Assembly: GCA_027048265.1 (NCBI GenBank)
Contig: JALTXS010000154.1
Span: forward strand, 1 to 10,941
Origin: Desulfurococcales archaeon
GTDB taxonomy: Archaea; Thermoproteota; Thermoprotei_A; Sulfolobales; Fervidicoccaceae
DNA length: 10,941 nt
Direction of reading: 5' to 3'
Made by a program: the position numbers and the translations under genes. This document shows, piece after piece, positions 4,671-10,941 of this stretch; position 1 is the first letter of the stretch; each line of letters starts with the position of its first letter. The notes beneath the pieces were generated by a model. It had not been told where the DNA came from. It saw only the letters and a list, made by a program, of their open reading frames with translations, and made no database searches.

Positions 4671-5780
4671 GAGGAGGTTCCAGGTTGCTACAACGTCTCT
4701 GTGCCAAAGCTCTCCGCCCCTACTACACCTACCTATCCTAGAACCATTGCTGTAGACTATCGGAGCGCCATGTACTGGGCATAGCCTTGAAGTATTTCTT
4801 GGGTCTACGTAGATTACTGGAACTCCATACTCCCGGGCCTTCTCCTCTATCGCCCTCTGAATACCCCTGAATGAAGCCTGGAATATCCTGTGGCGTAGCC
4901 ATCCATCCCTAACCCTCTTAATCATGTTGTTTGCCACTTTCTTGCCTAGCTTCTCTAGGACGATGGCATACTGTTTCCCATGGGCAACTCTAACGATTAT
5001 GTTCGCCACCTTCCACCTGATGTCGTTCTTCTTCTCCCTCTCCTTAAGCTTCCTCACAACCTTCCTCTTAACCCTAGACTTCACGCCGTAGAGCTTATCA
5101 TATCTTTCCTGAATAAACTTCCTACGGTAGTAGTAGCCGAGGACAAGCTTCTCGGTGCTTGTTTCAAAGAGGTACGCAATACCATCAACCAGTATTGTTA
5201 CGTTGTTTTCGTTAACATCAACCGGTAGATACCCCTCGGGCTTGTACTCCCCAACCACTTTAATAAAGGTTAGGTGGACTATGAGCCTCCTATCCCTCTT
5301 ATCGAGCTTGACTTTGGCCTCGGAAGCCAGTTTCCACCCACGGTTAATGTACTTCCAGTACTGCTTGTGTGGCTCAAGCTCCACGGTTATCCATCCTTTG
5401 TGCGTAGCTATCCTTACCATGGTGTATCCGTCTAACCTCCATAGGTGGTCGTCGAGCCAGATGCTGACCCTCATAACCTCCGGGTAATCCCTCTCAGCCA
5501 GCCCTAGCCTCTTCAGTCTCAGGAAGCTCTTAGCCCTCGTGGCCGCGTCCTGGCATGCCGTGTAGACATAATGGCTTGGCAATCGGGGATAATGCTTTCT
5601 CATCTCATGGTACTTTATAGCCTTAAGCCTAGTGAAGCTCCCAATGTTATTCCTAATGGCATACATTACCAGTTGCTCAACCATGTTATGATACATTCCC
5701 TCAAGCTCAACGAGTAGTCTGAACACCTTCCTAGGAAGCTTAACACTCCTCACCATGACAGCCCTAGTTACTCTAGCCAT
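4479..5780 (-). CDS. tnpB: TnpB, RNA-guided nuclease of IS607 element
   Basis: The 433-residue protein shows the TnpB layout: a helical N-terminal region (1-180) and a RuvC-like nuclease split into D188 (PVDVNENNVTILV), E276 (YAIVLEKLGKK) and D362 (WHRDVVATWNLL). All three expected acidic residues are present. The zinc-ribbon insert reads C334-x2-H337 and C352-SRGG, where the usual second pair is C-x2-C, so one ligand appears changed. A 60-residue C-terminal extension covers the DNA that also forms the omega-RNA hairpins. TnpB cuts DNA under direction of a guide RNA and promotes retention of the element at donor sites. The ATG at 5780 overlaps the end of tnpA by 8 nt, with GAGAAGG as ribosome binding site. 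Length suits archaeal TnpB, and no frameshift is seen. Confidence 0.9.
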   Translation of the reverse strand: MARVTRAVMVRSVKLPRKVFRLLVELEGMYHNMVEQLVMYAIRNNIGSFTRLKAIKYHEMRKHYPRLPSHYVYTACQDAATRAKSFLRLKRLGLAERDYPEVMRVSIWLDDHLWRLDGYTMVRIATHKGWITVELEPHKQYWKYINRGWKLASEAKVKLDKRDRRLIVHLTFIKVVGEYKPEGYLPVDVNENNVTILVDGIAYLFETSTEKLVLGYYYRRKFIQERYDKLYGVKSRVKRKVVRKLKEREKKNDIRWKVANIIVRVAHGKQYAIVLEKLGKKVANNMIKRVRDGWLRHRIFQASFRGIQRAIEEKAREYGVPVIYVDPRNTSRLCPVHGAPIVYSNGSRIGRCSRGGELWHRDVVATWNLLLRAPRGDGSHALSPAGLARVDGSPVPLGSTATHDPTGIPKSLWTRWKSLPLTQYATILNRMKR

Positions 5781-6411
5781 CCTTCTCGACCTCTTCTAGG
5801 AGCCTCTTGAAGCCTTGAACAAGCTTCTTTTTCCTATGAGTCCTCATGCCGTAGAGCTTGCCAGCAAAACTGGTAACAACTGCTAGCAAGTCCTCGACAA
5901 GCTCCTGGTAAGCGTCTCTCGGCTCTTTTCCATAGGCGACCTCTATCCGTACACCATACTGTCTGAAGAAGTATTCGAGGTACTCAAACCCGAACCTCGT
6001 AAGCCTGTCCTTGTAGGTAACAACTACAACATCTACCTGCTTATTTACCACGTAGTTAAAGAGCTTCAATAAGCCTCTACGGTTGGTCTTTAGCCCGCTC
6101 GATACATCGCTTAGGACATCAACTACTTTGTATCCCTTGGCCGAGCAGTACTGGGCTAGGTGTGCTATTTGCCTCTCAAGGTCGCCCTTCTGGTCTGATG
6201 AGCTTACACGAGCGTAGATGATTGCTCTTACCCCTTCTACTCCCTCTTTCCCACCCAGAATCCTCTCTACCTCGCTCTCCGGTATCATCCACCTGCCGGT
6301 CGGTGTCCTGACAGCACGTATCTTGCCGGAGTAAATCCACCTCTTCAAGGTAACATAGTGTATTCCCAGCCGTTTAGACGCCTCCCCAGGCGGTAATAGC
6401 CTCTCACTCAT
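5773..6411 (-). CDS. tnpA: TnpA, serine recombinase of IS607 element
   Basis: The 212-residue protein has two domains. Residues 1-52 are a MerR-like helix-turn-helix (PPGEASKRLGIHYVTLKRWI, then GRWMIPESEVERIL), which binds the element ends. Residues about 62-200 are the serine recombinase catalytic domain: IIYARVSSSDQKGDLERQ carries the nucleophilic serine and the arginine-containing helix, and VVVVTYKDRLTRFGFEYLE carries the second conserved Arg region. IS607 TnpA excises and inserts the element as a circle without target duplication, with little sequence preference beyond a dinucleotide. The frame is intact, with ATG at 6411 and a TATA-like motif 34-42 bp upstream. The stop is inside tnpB's start region, so the two are translationally linked. 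Confidence 0.92.
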   Translation of the reverse strand: MSERLLPPGEASKRLGIHYVTLKRWIYSGKIRAVRTPTGRWMIPESEVERILGGKEGVEGVRAIIYARVSSSDQKGDLERQIAHLAQYCSAKGYKVVDVLSDVSSGLKTNRRGLLKLFNYVVNKQVDVVVVTYKDRLTRFGFEYLEYFFRQYGVRIEVAYGKEPRDAYQELVEDLLAVVTSFAGKLYGMRTHRKKKLVQGFKRLLEEVEKDG

Positions 6412-6450
6412 GCTATGCTCCGCTATAGAATGTTATGGTTCGCTATATTT
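6411..6450. repeat. Four 10-bp-spaced repeats (YGYTATR) at the tnpA-side end
   Basis: The 40 bp before tnpA divide exactly into four decamers: tgctatgctc, cgctatagaa, tgttatggtt and cgctatattt. Each begins with pyrimidine-G-pyrimidine-TAT-purine. A spacing of 10 bp places every copy on the same helix face, which suits cooperative binding by TnpA's MerR-like domains. The fourth copy runs into the TATA motif of tnpA, so binding could also shut off tnpA. Repeats are visible; the function is inferred. Confidence 0.55.
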
Positions 6451-6457
6451 AAGTTTT
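6445..6457 (-). promoter_or_regulatory. Promoter of the tnpA-tnpB operon
   Basis: The minus strand reads AAAAACTTAAATATA, a good BRE+TATA match, centred about 38 bp before the tnpA ATG. Transcription would start near 6423, leaving a leader of about 12 nt. It overlaps the last decamer of the repeat array, so TnpA may repress itself. Confidence 0.55.
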
Positions 6458-6648
6458 TCTGCCCCACAAGCGTGAAACCCAGGGGATGGAGGCTGGCCTC
6501 ACCCAGCTTAGAACACTCGGAAGTCACGCGTGTGCCGGTAACGCCCTGATGGGCCCCAGGCCCTTCTCCGTGTACAGCTTCCCTCTCATCGGGAGCCCCC
6601 ATGGCCCCCACCCTGTTTCTACATTGAAGGCATTTTCTAGCAAGAACG

Positions 6649-6663
6649 GTATAGTTATTAAAA
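6649..6663 (+). promoter_or_regulatory. TATA-like promoter of the 6700 membrane gene
   Basis: GTATAGTTATTAAAA is the only AT-rich block in the otherwise GC-rich region between the IS and the gene. It is centred about 45 bp before ATG 6700, predicting a start near 6682 and a short leader. The remaining sequence from 6460 to 6648 holds nothing I can support as a gene. Confidence 0.4.
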
Positions 6664-6699
6664 CCCTTCCCCTACCCCCATCCCTGGTGCACAGGTGCT

Positions 6700-7098
6700 A
6701 TGGTCTGGCCCGCCTGGGCGAGCGACACCATAATCGAGTTCGTGGTGGTGGAGAACCTCGCCAGCATAGGACACCTGCTCTTCGCCCTATCCGTCAGCCT
6801 TCTTGGATGCGCTGCCCGGGTCTTCTGGGCCTACGCGTCCTACCAGCTCTACACCACCGCTGCCAAGACCCTAGCCTTCCCCGAGCACACCCTGGGGGAC
6901 TGGACCTGGGACTTCGCAGGCGACACCATGGAGTTCCTCATAGGCATGGGCCTAGCCCAGGCCCTGGGCATCTACGGCAGACTCCAGCCCTCAGGCAGGG
7001 TTGAGAAGGCGTGCTCCCCAAGGGGCATAATTGTGGGCTTGTCACTCCTCACCCTGGTCTGGCTCGTGTTCTTCCTCAGGGCCCTCGGGGGCGCCTGA
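6700..7098 (+). CDS. Small membrane protein, function unknown
   Basis: The 132-residue product begins MVWPAWASDTIIEFVVVENL and has hydrophobic segments at about residues 22-48, 77-93 and 108-128 (GIIVGLSLLTLVWLVFFLRA); the first may be an amphipathic plus a membrane helix. A soluble Trp- and Asp-rich stretch (GDWTWDFAGDTMEF, about 66-79) lies between the first and second. I recognise no family. The ATG at 6700 follows a TATA-like block at a suitable distance. The 3' end overlaps the convergent ribbon-helix-helix gene by 57 nt, so transcripts of the two could pair. The IS607 element ends about 240 bp upstream and does not appear to break this gene. Confidence 0.6.
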   Translation: MVWPAWASDTIIEFVVVENLASIGHLLFALSVSLLGCAARVFWAYASYQLYTTAAKTLAFPEHTLGDWTWDFAGDTMEFLIGMGLAQALGIYGRLQPSGRVEKACSPRGIIVGLSLLTLVWLVFFLRALGGA

Positions 7099-7416
7099 GG
7101 CACCCGCGCCCAGGTAAAGCATGTGGTCAACATCGTGGCTGACCGTAGAGCCCTCCTCGAGCCCACGCTCAATCACCTCTCCCAAGCTGCCCCCGGCCCT
7201 CTTATGCCGCTCCTCTAGGTGGTGGATGCGCTCCTCTATCAGCTTCTCAAGAACCCTTCCTGGCTCCTCGCCTTGGCTTCGGCTGAGCTCCTCCAAGTAC
7301 CTGGCGTGCCGGGGCCCGAGCCTCACGACCCGCTCCTCTCCCCCTTCCACGGCCCTCAACCCCCTAGGGTGGGAATCGGGTGGGATAATAAATCCTAGCA
7401 GGATGCCTTTCCTCAA
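7042..7416 (-). CDS. Ribbon-helix-helix-type small protein
   Basis: The core (from about residue 30 of the longest form) reads RVVRLGPRHARYLEELSR, then EEPGRVLEKLIEERIHHLEE. This is the strand-helix-helix pattern of CopG/Arc-like ribbon-helix-helix DNA-binding proteins, followed by a further helix and a polar Glu/Gly/Pro-rich tail. The start is uncertain. TTG 7416 overlaps the stop of the upstream DUF364-type gene as TTGA, a classic coupling arrangement with AAGGA just before it. TTG 7359 would be nearly leaderless from a TATA-like GGATTTATTATC at 7395-7384. GTG 7350 gives a form starting right at the strand. The tail overlaps the convergent 6700-7098 gene by 57 nt. It may regulate its own operon or the membrane gene. 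Confidence 0.55.
   Translation of the reverse strand: MRKGILLGFIIPPDSHPRGLRAVEGGEERVVRLGPRHARYLEELSRSQGEEPGRVLEKLIEERIHHLEERHKRAGGSLGEVIERGLEEGSTVSHDVDHMLYLGAGASGAPEGPEEEHEPDQGEE
7384..7395 (-). promoter_or_regulatory. TATA-like motif inside the RHH gene's long form
   Basis: The minus strand reads GGATTTATTATC. Transcription would begin near 7362, three bases before the TTG at 7359, which would give a leaderless message for a shorter RHH protein of 105 residues. It competes with the coupled start at 7416 and is inferred only from spacing. Confidence 0.35.
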
Positions 7417-8198
7417 ATCCTTTTCGCACCACGTGTGTCAGCCATAAGCCTTTTGACACCGCAGCCGGTCCTGAAAAGTTCCCTGGCATCAAGGCCATGT
7501 ATCACAGCCCTCTTGCAGGCATCAGGGTCAACCACCCTTGTATAACCAAGGGCGTCGAAGAGTCCAAGTAGAGAACCCGAGGCGGGGGTGCTGGGACCCA
7601 CCAATACCCTGGCCCCGGGTGAACTAGCGAGCAGGGGTGCGATGTAGCGCAGGCTCCTGTTCGCCAGAGTAGCACCTGTTACAATAACCACATCCGCTTC
7701 CCCTAGGAGGGAGTCCAGGGCCCACCAGGGATACACTTCAACCCCCTCGGCGCCCAGTTTCCTAACGCTTGCCATCTCAAGCACGTGCACCTCCCACCCC
7801 GAACCAAGAAGTCTTTCCACATAGCCGGGGAAAAACCCCACCATCACGGCCCTCCCCCCATCCTTGCCAGCTATAAGCCCATCTAGGGGGTCGCCCTCCA
7901 CCCCCGGCGCCCCAGTGTTAAGCAGCGAGTTGACAACCGAGAGCGCAGCGCTTACCTCGAGCCCCCGGGGGCTCTCGAGGAAACCCACTGCCTCACCCGC
8001 AGTCATGCCCAGGAGGCGGCTGGGCCTTCCTCCCCCCTCAGGGTTAGTGTAGCTGAGTCCTGCAGAGCCGTCGCTGAGCCTGGTCAAGGTGAAGTGGAGC
8101 CCCACGACCACCTCCTCAACCCGTGGCTCTCCCCGCTCTCGGGACCTGGCGCGGGCCTCCCGGATAAGGCTCTCCACGGGGTCTTGGCTTGGGCTCAT
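7413..8198 (-). CDS. DUF364-type protein (putative heavy-metal chelation domain, with DUF4213-like N-terminus)
   Basis: From ATG 8198 the protein has 261 residues, starting MSPSQDPVESLIREARARSR. The N-terminal part includes VVVGLHFTLTRLSDGSAGLSY, typical of the DUF4213 lead-in domain. The C-terminal part has the DUF364 pattern: VVIVTGATLANRSLRYIAPLL, then ARVLVGPSTPASGSLLGLFD and RVVDPDACKRAVIHGLDARE. In this family these residues line a substrate or metal-binding cleft; the proteins are cytoplasmic and their reaction is not firmly known. Alternative ATG 8216 adds six residues. The frame stays open to 8357, but a start that far would overlap the divergent synthetase gene. The stop overlaps the TTG of the following RHH gene by 4 nt. 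A TATA-like block at 8268-8280 fits as promoter. Confidence 0.8.
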   Translation of the reverse strand: MSPSQDPVESLIREARARSRERGEPRVEEVVVGLHFTLTRLSDGSAGLSYTNPEGGGRPSRLLGMTAGEAVGFLESPRGLEVSAALSVVNSLLNTGAPGVEGDPLDGLIAGKDGGRAVMVGFFPGYVERLLGSGWEVHVLEMASVRKLGAEGVEVYPWWALDSLLGEADVVIVTGATLANRSLRYIAPLLASSPGARVLVGPSTPASGSLLGLFDALGYTRVVDPDACKRAVIHGLDARELFRTGCGVKRLMADTRGAKRI

Positions 8199-8264
8199 TC
8201 TGCGGAAGCACCCCATGAGGCTATGTGGTGTGGGGGAAGGTTGTGGGACGCGCTTAGCGCTGGC

Positions 8265-8295
8265 AAGTGTTTTATGATAAGAGAACAATATTAGC
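8265..8295. promoter_or_regulatory. Divergent promoter region of DUF364-type gene and synthetase operon
   Basis: This AT-rich block stands out between GC-rich genes. The minus strand reads CTTATCATAAAAC (about 8268-8280), fitting a start near 8247 for the DUF364-type gene. The plus strand has TTTTATGATAAG and AATATTAG (8287-8294), fitting starts near 8300-8316 for the synthetase gene, whose ATG is at 8356. The assignment of individual boxes is inferred. Confidence 0.45.
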
Positions 8296-8355
8296 TTAAG
8301 CGGGGCTCCACCCGTGGCCTTCTCTACCTCCCCCGCTTCCCCCGAGGGTCGTGCC

Positions 8356-9750
8356 ATGGACCGGGAGGACTACCGTGCCCTCTTCAACCCCAGGGCCGTC
8401 GCGGTAGTGGGTGCGAGCAACAACCCCCTCAAGCTCGGGTACAGCGTCTACGAGAACCTTAAGGACTACCCCAAGGGCAACGTCTACCCTATAAACCCCC
8501 GCGAGAGGGTGGTCCAGGGGAGCCTCGCCTACCCCAGCCTCCACGAGGTTCCCGAGCCCCTCGACCTCGTTGTAATAACCGTGCCCCGCGAGCACGTGGA
8601 GGAGCTGGTGAGGCAGGCCGGGGAGAAGGGAGCTCGGGTCGCGGTCGTGATCACAGCGGGGTTCTCCGAGGTCGGCGGAGAGGGCAGGGAGCTCGAGCGG
8701 AAGCTCATCGCAACCGCTAGGAAGGCCGGGGTCAGGGTCTTGGGGCCCAACTGCGTGGGGGTAATGAACCTCAAAGCGGGGCTGAACGCTACGTTTATCA
8801 AGGCCCCCCGCCCCGGGGGCATGGCCTTCCTCTCCCAGAGCGGCGCCCTGGCCGCGGGCCTCGTCTACAGGATGGACTCCCAGGGCGGGGGACTCTCCAA
8901 GTTCGCCAGCCTTGGCAACATGGCTGACCTTGTCTTCGAGGACTTCCTCCCCCACCTCTCCCGGGACCCGGATGTGAAGACGATAGGCCTCTACGTGGAG
9001 GGGGTGAGGAGCGGGCGAGCCTACATGGAGGCCCTCAGGGAGGCCACCCGCCACAAGCCCACAGTAGTATTAAAGGGGGGTAAAACCCCCCAGGGCGCCC
9101 GGGCGGCGGGCTCGCACACGGGGAGCCTGGCGGGCGAGTACAGGGTTTTCCGCGCCGCCACCCTACAGTCGGGCGCCCTGGTGGCGGAGGGCTTGGAGGA
9201 GTTCCTGGCAATGGCACAGGGCCTGGAGCAGCCCCTGCCTCGGGGGAGGAGGGTAGCCGTTCTCACCAACGCGGGGGGTCCCGGGGTGCTGATGGTTGAC
9301 GAGTTGGTGCGCAGGGGGCTCGAGATAGCACACCTCTCCCCCGAGACCGTGGATGCCCTGAGGAGCTTCCTGCCCCCCGCTGCTAGCACCGCGAATCCCG
9401 TGGACATGGTGGCGAGCGCCCGGGGTAACGACTACTGGAGGGCCACCCGCCTCATACTCCAGGACCCCGGAGTGGACATGCTCATCGCGATAAGCGTGGT
9501 GCCCACCTTCGCGGGCATACGGGGCGTGGACCACGCGGATGGGATAAGGAGGGGGGTGAGGGACGCGCGCGTGGAGAAGCCCGTGCTGGCCCTCTTCATG
9601 GCCGGACGCGTGGCCGAGGAGGCGCGTCTCGCCCTCGCCTCCAACGGGGTCCCCGTGTTCGAGACCCCTGGAGAGGCAGCGGCTGCCGCATGGGCCCTCG
9701 CGTGGCGGGCGGGGCTGGTGGGAGCGTGGCCGGGAGCCCCAGTTCCCTAG
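8356..9750 (+). CDS. acdA: ADP-forming acyl-CoA (acetyl-CoA) synthetase, alpha subunit
   Basis: The enzyme converts acyl-CoA + ADP + phosphate to the free acid, CoA and ATP, the main ATP-forming step of archaeal peptide and sugar fermentation. Residues 7-130 are the CoA-binding Rossmann domain (LFNPRAVAVVGAS; LGPNCVGVMN at about 129-138). The succinyl-CoA-ligase-like domain carries SHTGSLAG with the phospho-histidine at H254. The third domain starts at LTNAGGPGVLMVDE (about 303). At 464 residues it matches the separate alpha subunit, without the ATP-grasp beta part, which would have to come from another locus. I chose ATG 8356 because MDREDYRALFNP matches the family N-terminus and GAGGGTC lies upstream; GTG 8314 in the same frame would add 14 residues. 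iorA follows after 30 nt, suggesting use on aryl-acetyl-CoA. Confidence 0.88.
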   Translation: MDREDYRALFNPRAVAVVGASNNPLKLGYSVYENLKDYPKGNVYPINPRERVVQGSLAYPSLHEVPEPLDLVVITVPREHVEELVRQAGEKGARVAVVITAGFSEVGGEGRELERKLIATARKAGVRVLGPNCVGVMNLKAGLNATFIKAPRPGGMAFLSQSGALAAGLVYRMDSQGGGLSKFASLGNMADLVFEDFLPHLSRDPDVKTIGLYVEGVRSGRAYMEALREATRHKPTVVLKGGKTPQGARAAGSHTGSLAGEYRVFRAATLQSGALVAEGLEEFLAMAQGLEQPLPRGRRVAVLTNAGGPGVLMVDELVRRGLEIAHLSPETVDALRSFLPPAASTANPVDMVASARGNDYWRATRLILQDPGVDMLIAISVVPTFAGIRGVDHADGIRRGVRDARVEKPVLALFMAGRVAEEARLALASNGVPVFETPGEAAAAAWALAWRAGLVGAWPGAPVP

Positions 9751-9780
9751 GTCTACTCTTAAACCCTGGGGTTGGTTGCA

Positions 9781-10941
9781 ATGGTCAGGAGGGGTGGCAG
9801 GATAGTACTCGCCCCCGAGGGCGAGAAGCTTCTGATGCTGGGCAACGAGGCCATAGCAAGAGGGGCCCTGGAGGCCAACATAGGCCTCTACGCGGCCTAC
9901 CCGGGGACGCCCAGCACGGAGGTCGCGGACACGCTTGCCTCAGTTGCCCGGGAGACTGGGGTTCATGTGGAGTACTCGGCGAACGAGAAGGTTGCGCTCG
10001 AGGTGGCTATGGCCTCCAGCTGGGCAGGTGTTAGGAGCATGGCGGGGATGAAGCACGTGGGCCTCAACGTGGCGGCAGACGCACTCCTGAGCGGGTCACA
10101 GATTGGCGCCAACGGGGGGCTCGTCGTCTTCGTGGCGGACGACCCGGGGATGTGGAGTAGCCAGAACGAGCAGGACACCCGAATGTACGCGAGGATGGCC
10201 CTAGTCCCAGTGGTGGAGCCCACCAGCCCCCAAGAAGCCAAGGACATGGTTCCACGGGCCTTCGAGCTGAGCGAGCAACTGGGCTCCCCCGTGGTCCTCA
10301 GAACCACCACCCGGCTGAGCCACATGCTGGGCGAGGTCACCCTGGGCCCCCTGCCCCCCGAGATAAGGGAGGGGAGGCCCAAGCGGGGGGATTTCCGAAA
10401 GAATCCCTCCCGCTACAGCGTGGTCCCCGAGAACGCCCGCCGCATGAGGCTGGAGAGCCTAAGGAGGCACGAGAAGGCCCGTGAACTCCTAGGAGGCTGG
10501 CCCTTCAACGCCATCGAGGGTGAGGGGAGGGTCGGCATAATTGCAAGTGGCCTGGCCTACACCTATGTACGGGAGGCCCTGGACCTCCTGGGCGTGGGGC
10601 TGGAGGGGGTCAGGGTTCTCAAGCTCAGCAGCACACACCCCCTCCCCACGGGGCTCCTGGAGAGGTTCGCCGAGGGGGTGGAGAGGGTCCTGGTGGTGGA
10701 GGAGCTGGAGCCCGTGGTAGAGGAGCAGTTCAAGCTCTGGGTCTTCGACAAGAGCCTTAGCATCGAGGTCAGGGGCAAGGACCTGGTGCCCCGGGCCTAC
10801 GAGCTTGACACGAGGCGGGTCGCGGAGGCCCTCGCGGGCTTCCTTGGGGTGGAGCCTCCCCTGGACTATGGCCTCTGGGATGGCCTGGGGGAGAGGGTGG
10901 TCAAGAGGCTCCCCCCGAGGCCCCCCACCCTCTGCCCCGCC
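9781..10941 (+). CDS. iorA: Indolepyruvate:ferredoxin oxidoreductase alpha subunit (3' end outside window)
   Basis: The first 387 residues are open to the window edge. IOR oxidises aryl pyruvates (from Trp, Phe, Tyr) with CoA to aryl-acetyl-CoA and CO2, reducing ferredoxin. The N-terminal pyrimidine-binding domain shows LLMLGNEAIARGALEANIG, AYPGTPSTEVAD and YSANEKVALEVA with the conserved Glu at residue 69 expected to contact thiamine diphosphate. ALLSGSQIGANGGLVVFVAD and DDPGMWSSQNEQDTR follow, and a transketolase C-terminal-like domain covers about 240-360. The window ends within PPTLCPA, the start of the conserved C-P-(G/A)-C-P-H motif. The TPP diphosphate-binding part and the ferredoxin-like cluster domain must lie beyond. 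It begins 30 nt after acdA, and the iorB partner is not seen. Confidence 0.92.
   Translation, partial: MVRRGGRIVLAPEGEKLLMLGNEAIARGALEANIGLYAAYPGTPSTEVADTLASVARETGVHVEYSANEKVALEVAMASSWAGVRSMAGMKHVGLNVAADALLSGSQIGANGGLVVFVADDPGMWSSQNEQDTRMYARMALVPVVEPTSPQEAKDMVPRAFELSEQLGSPVVLRTTTRLSHMLGEVTLGPLPPEIREGRPKRGDFRKNPSRYSVVPENARRMRLESLRRHEKARELLGGWPFNAIEGEGRVGIIASGLAYTYVREALDLLGVGLEGVRVLKLSSTHPLPTGLLERFAEGVERVLVVEELEPVVEEQFKLWVFDKSLSIEVRGKDLVPRAYELDTRRVAEALAGFLGVEPPLDYGLWDGLGERVVKRLPPRPPTLCPA

Larger units (their letters stand above)
4470..6460 (-). mobile_element. IS607-family insertion sequence (tnpA + tnpB), apparently complete
   Basis: The element holds a serine recombinase gene and a TnpB gene in the standard IS607 order, overlapping by 8 bp, both full length. 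IS607 elements lack long terminal inverted repeats and use the serine recombinase to join directly oriented ends. Here the sequence TATTTAAG occurs in the same orientation near both ends (4493-4500 and 6446-6453). The tnpA side carries four 10-bp repeats (6411-6450), and the tnpB side carries an 11-bp stem (4475-4485 with 4520-4530). Exact borders cannot be fixed without an empty site; they probably lie within about 20 bp of the coordinates given. Intact frames and ends suggest recent or ongoing mobility. Confidence 0.8.

Noticed and set aside
6524..6589. 21-codon minus-strand frame MRGKLYTEKGLGPIRALPAHA
   Set aside because: Codon use looks coding-like, but it is too short, has no promoter at a proper distance and no known relative.
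6423..6611. Minus-strand frame of 62 codons across the IS border
   Set aside because: It spans the junction between chromosome and transposon and so cannot be an ancestral gene; composition is not protein-like.
8314..8355. Upstream GTG start giving 14 more residues to the synthetase
   Set aside because: The added residues do not resemble the family N-terminus, and ATG 8356 has a ribosome site and gives the usual length.
8296..9054. Long open minus-strand frame of 252 codons opposite the synthetase gene
   Set aside because: The plus strand has a full-length enzyme with all family motifs; the opposite frame is open because of GC-rich third positions and its product is low-complexity.

Overview
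The window looks like a chromosomal segment of a hyperthermophilic archaeon, most likely a crenarchaeon of the Desulfurococcales type. The reasons are the GC-rich protein genes, TTG and GTG starts, TATA/BRE-like promoters a short distance before starts, a peptide-fermentation gene pair (ADP-forming acyl-CoA synthetase and indolepyruvate:ferredoxin oxidoreductase), and an archaeal IS607-type transposon. The lineage is inference only; no rRNA gene is present.

Layout. Positions 1-132 hold the 3' end of an aldo/keto reductase, overlapped on the opposite strand by a 45-residue piece resembling the C-terminus of a HEPN protein. Positions 245-931 form a gene-poor stretch that becomes AT-rich from about 440 and carries a decayed 3' half of a tRNA, possibly tRNA-Arg(CCG). 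This is followed by a small two-gene unit, also of lower GC than most of the window: a DUF5678-like protein and a retropepsin-like aspartic protease (932-1632). Next, on the minus strand, come a minimal nucleotidyltransferase and an upstream winged-helix protein, which form an apparent operon with a structured leader (1842-2861), and a six-helix membrane protein (2958-3497). A divergent gene of unknown function follows (3575-4285), then a 59-residue two-helix membrane protein on the minus strand (4277-4456).

Positions about 4470-6460 are an IS607-type insertion sequence that appears complete. It has a serine recombinase gene (tnpA) overlapping a TnpB nuclease gene by 8 bp. Four 10-bp-spaced repeats lie before tnpA. 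The 3' end of tnpB is a run of hairpins that ends at the stop codon and probably forms the omega (guide) RNA.

To the right are a membrane protein (6700-7098), a minus-strand DUF364-type protein followed by a ribbon-helix-helix protein that overlaps it by 4 nt (8198 down to 7042), and a plus-strand operon of the acyl-CoA synthetase alpha subunit and iorA (8356 to the window end). The last two genes fit one route: IOR would turn aryl pyruvates into aryl-acetyl-CoA with reduced ferredoxin, and the ADP-forming synthetase would recover ATP from the thioester. Its ATP-grasp beta subunit is not seen in this window.

No single large undescribed system is evident. The best candidates for follow-up are the TnpB guide RNA and the phased IS607 end array, the wHTH-nucleotidyltransferase operon, and the DUF5678-retropepsin unit beside a tRNA scar.
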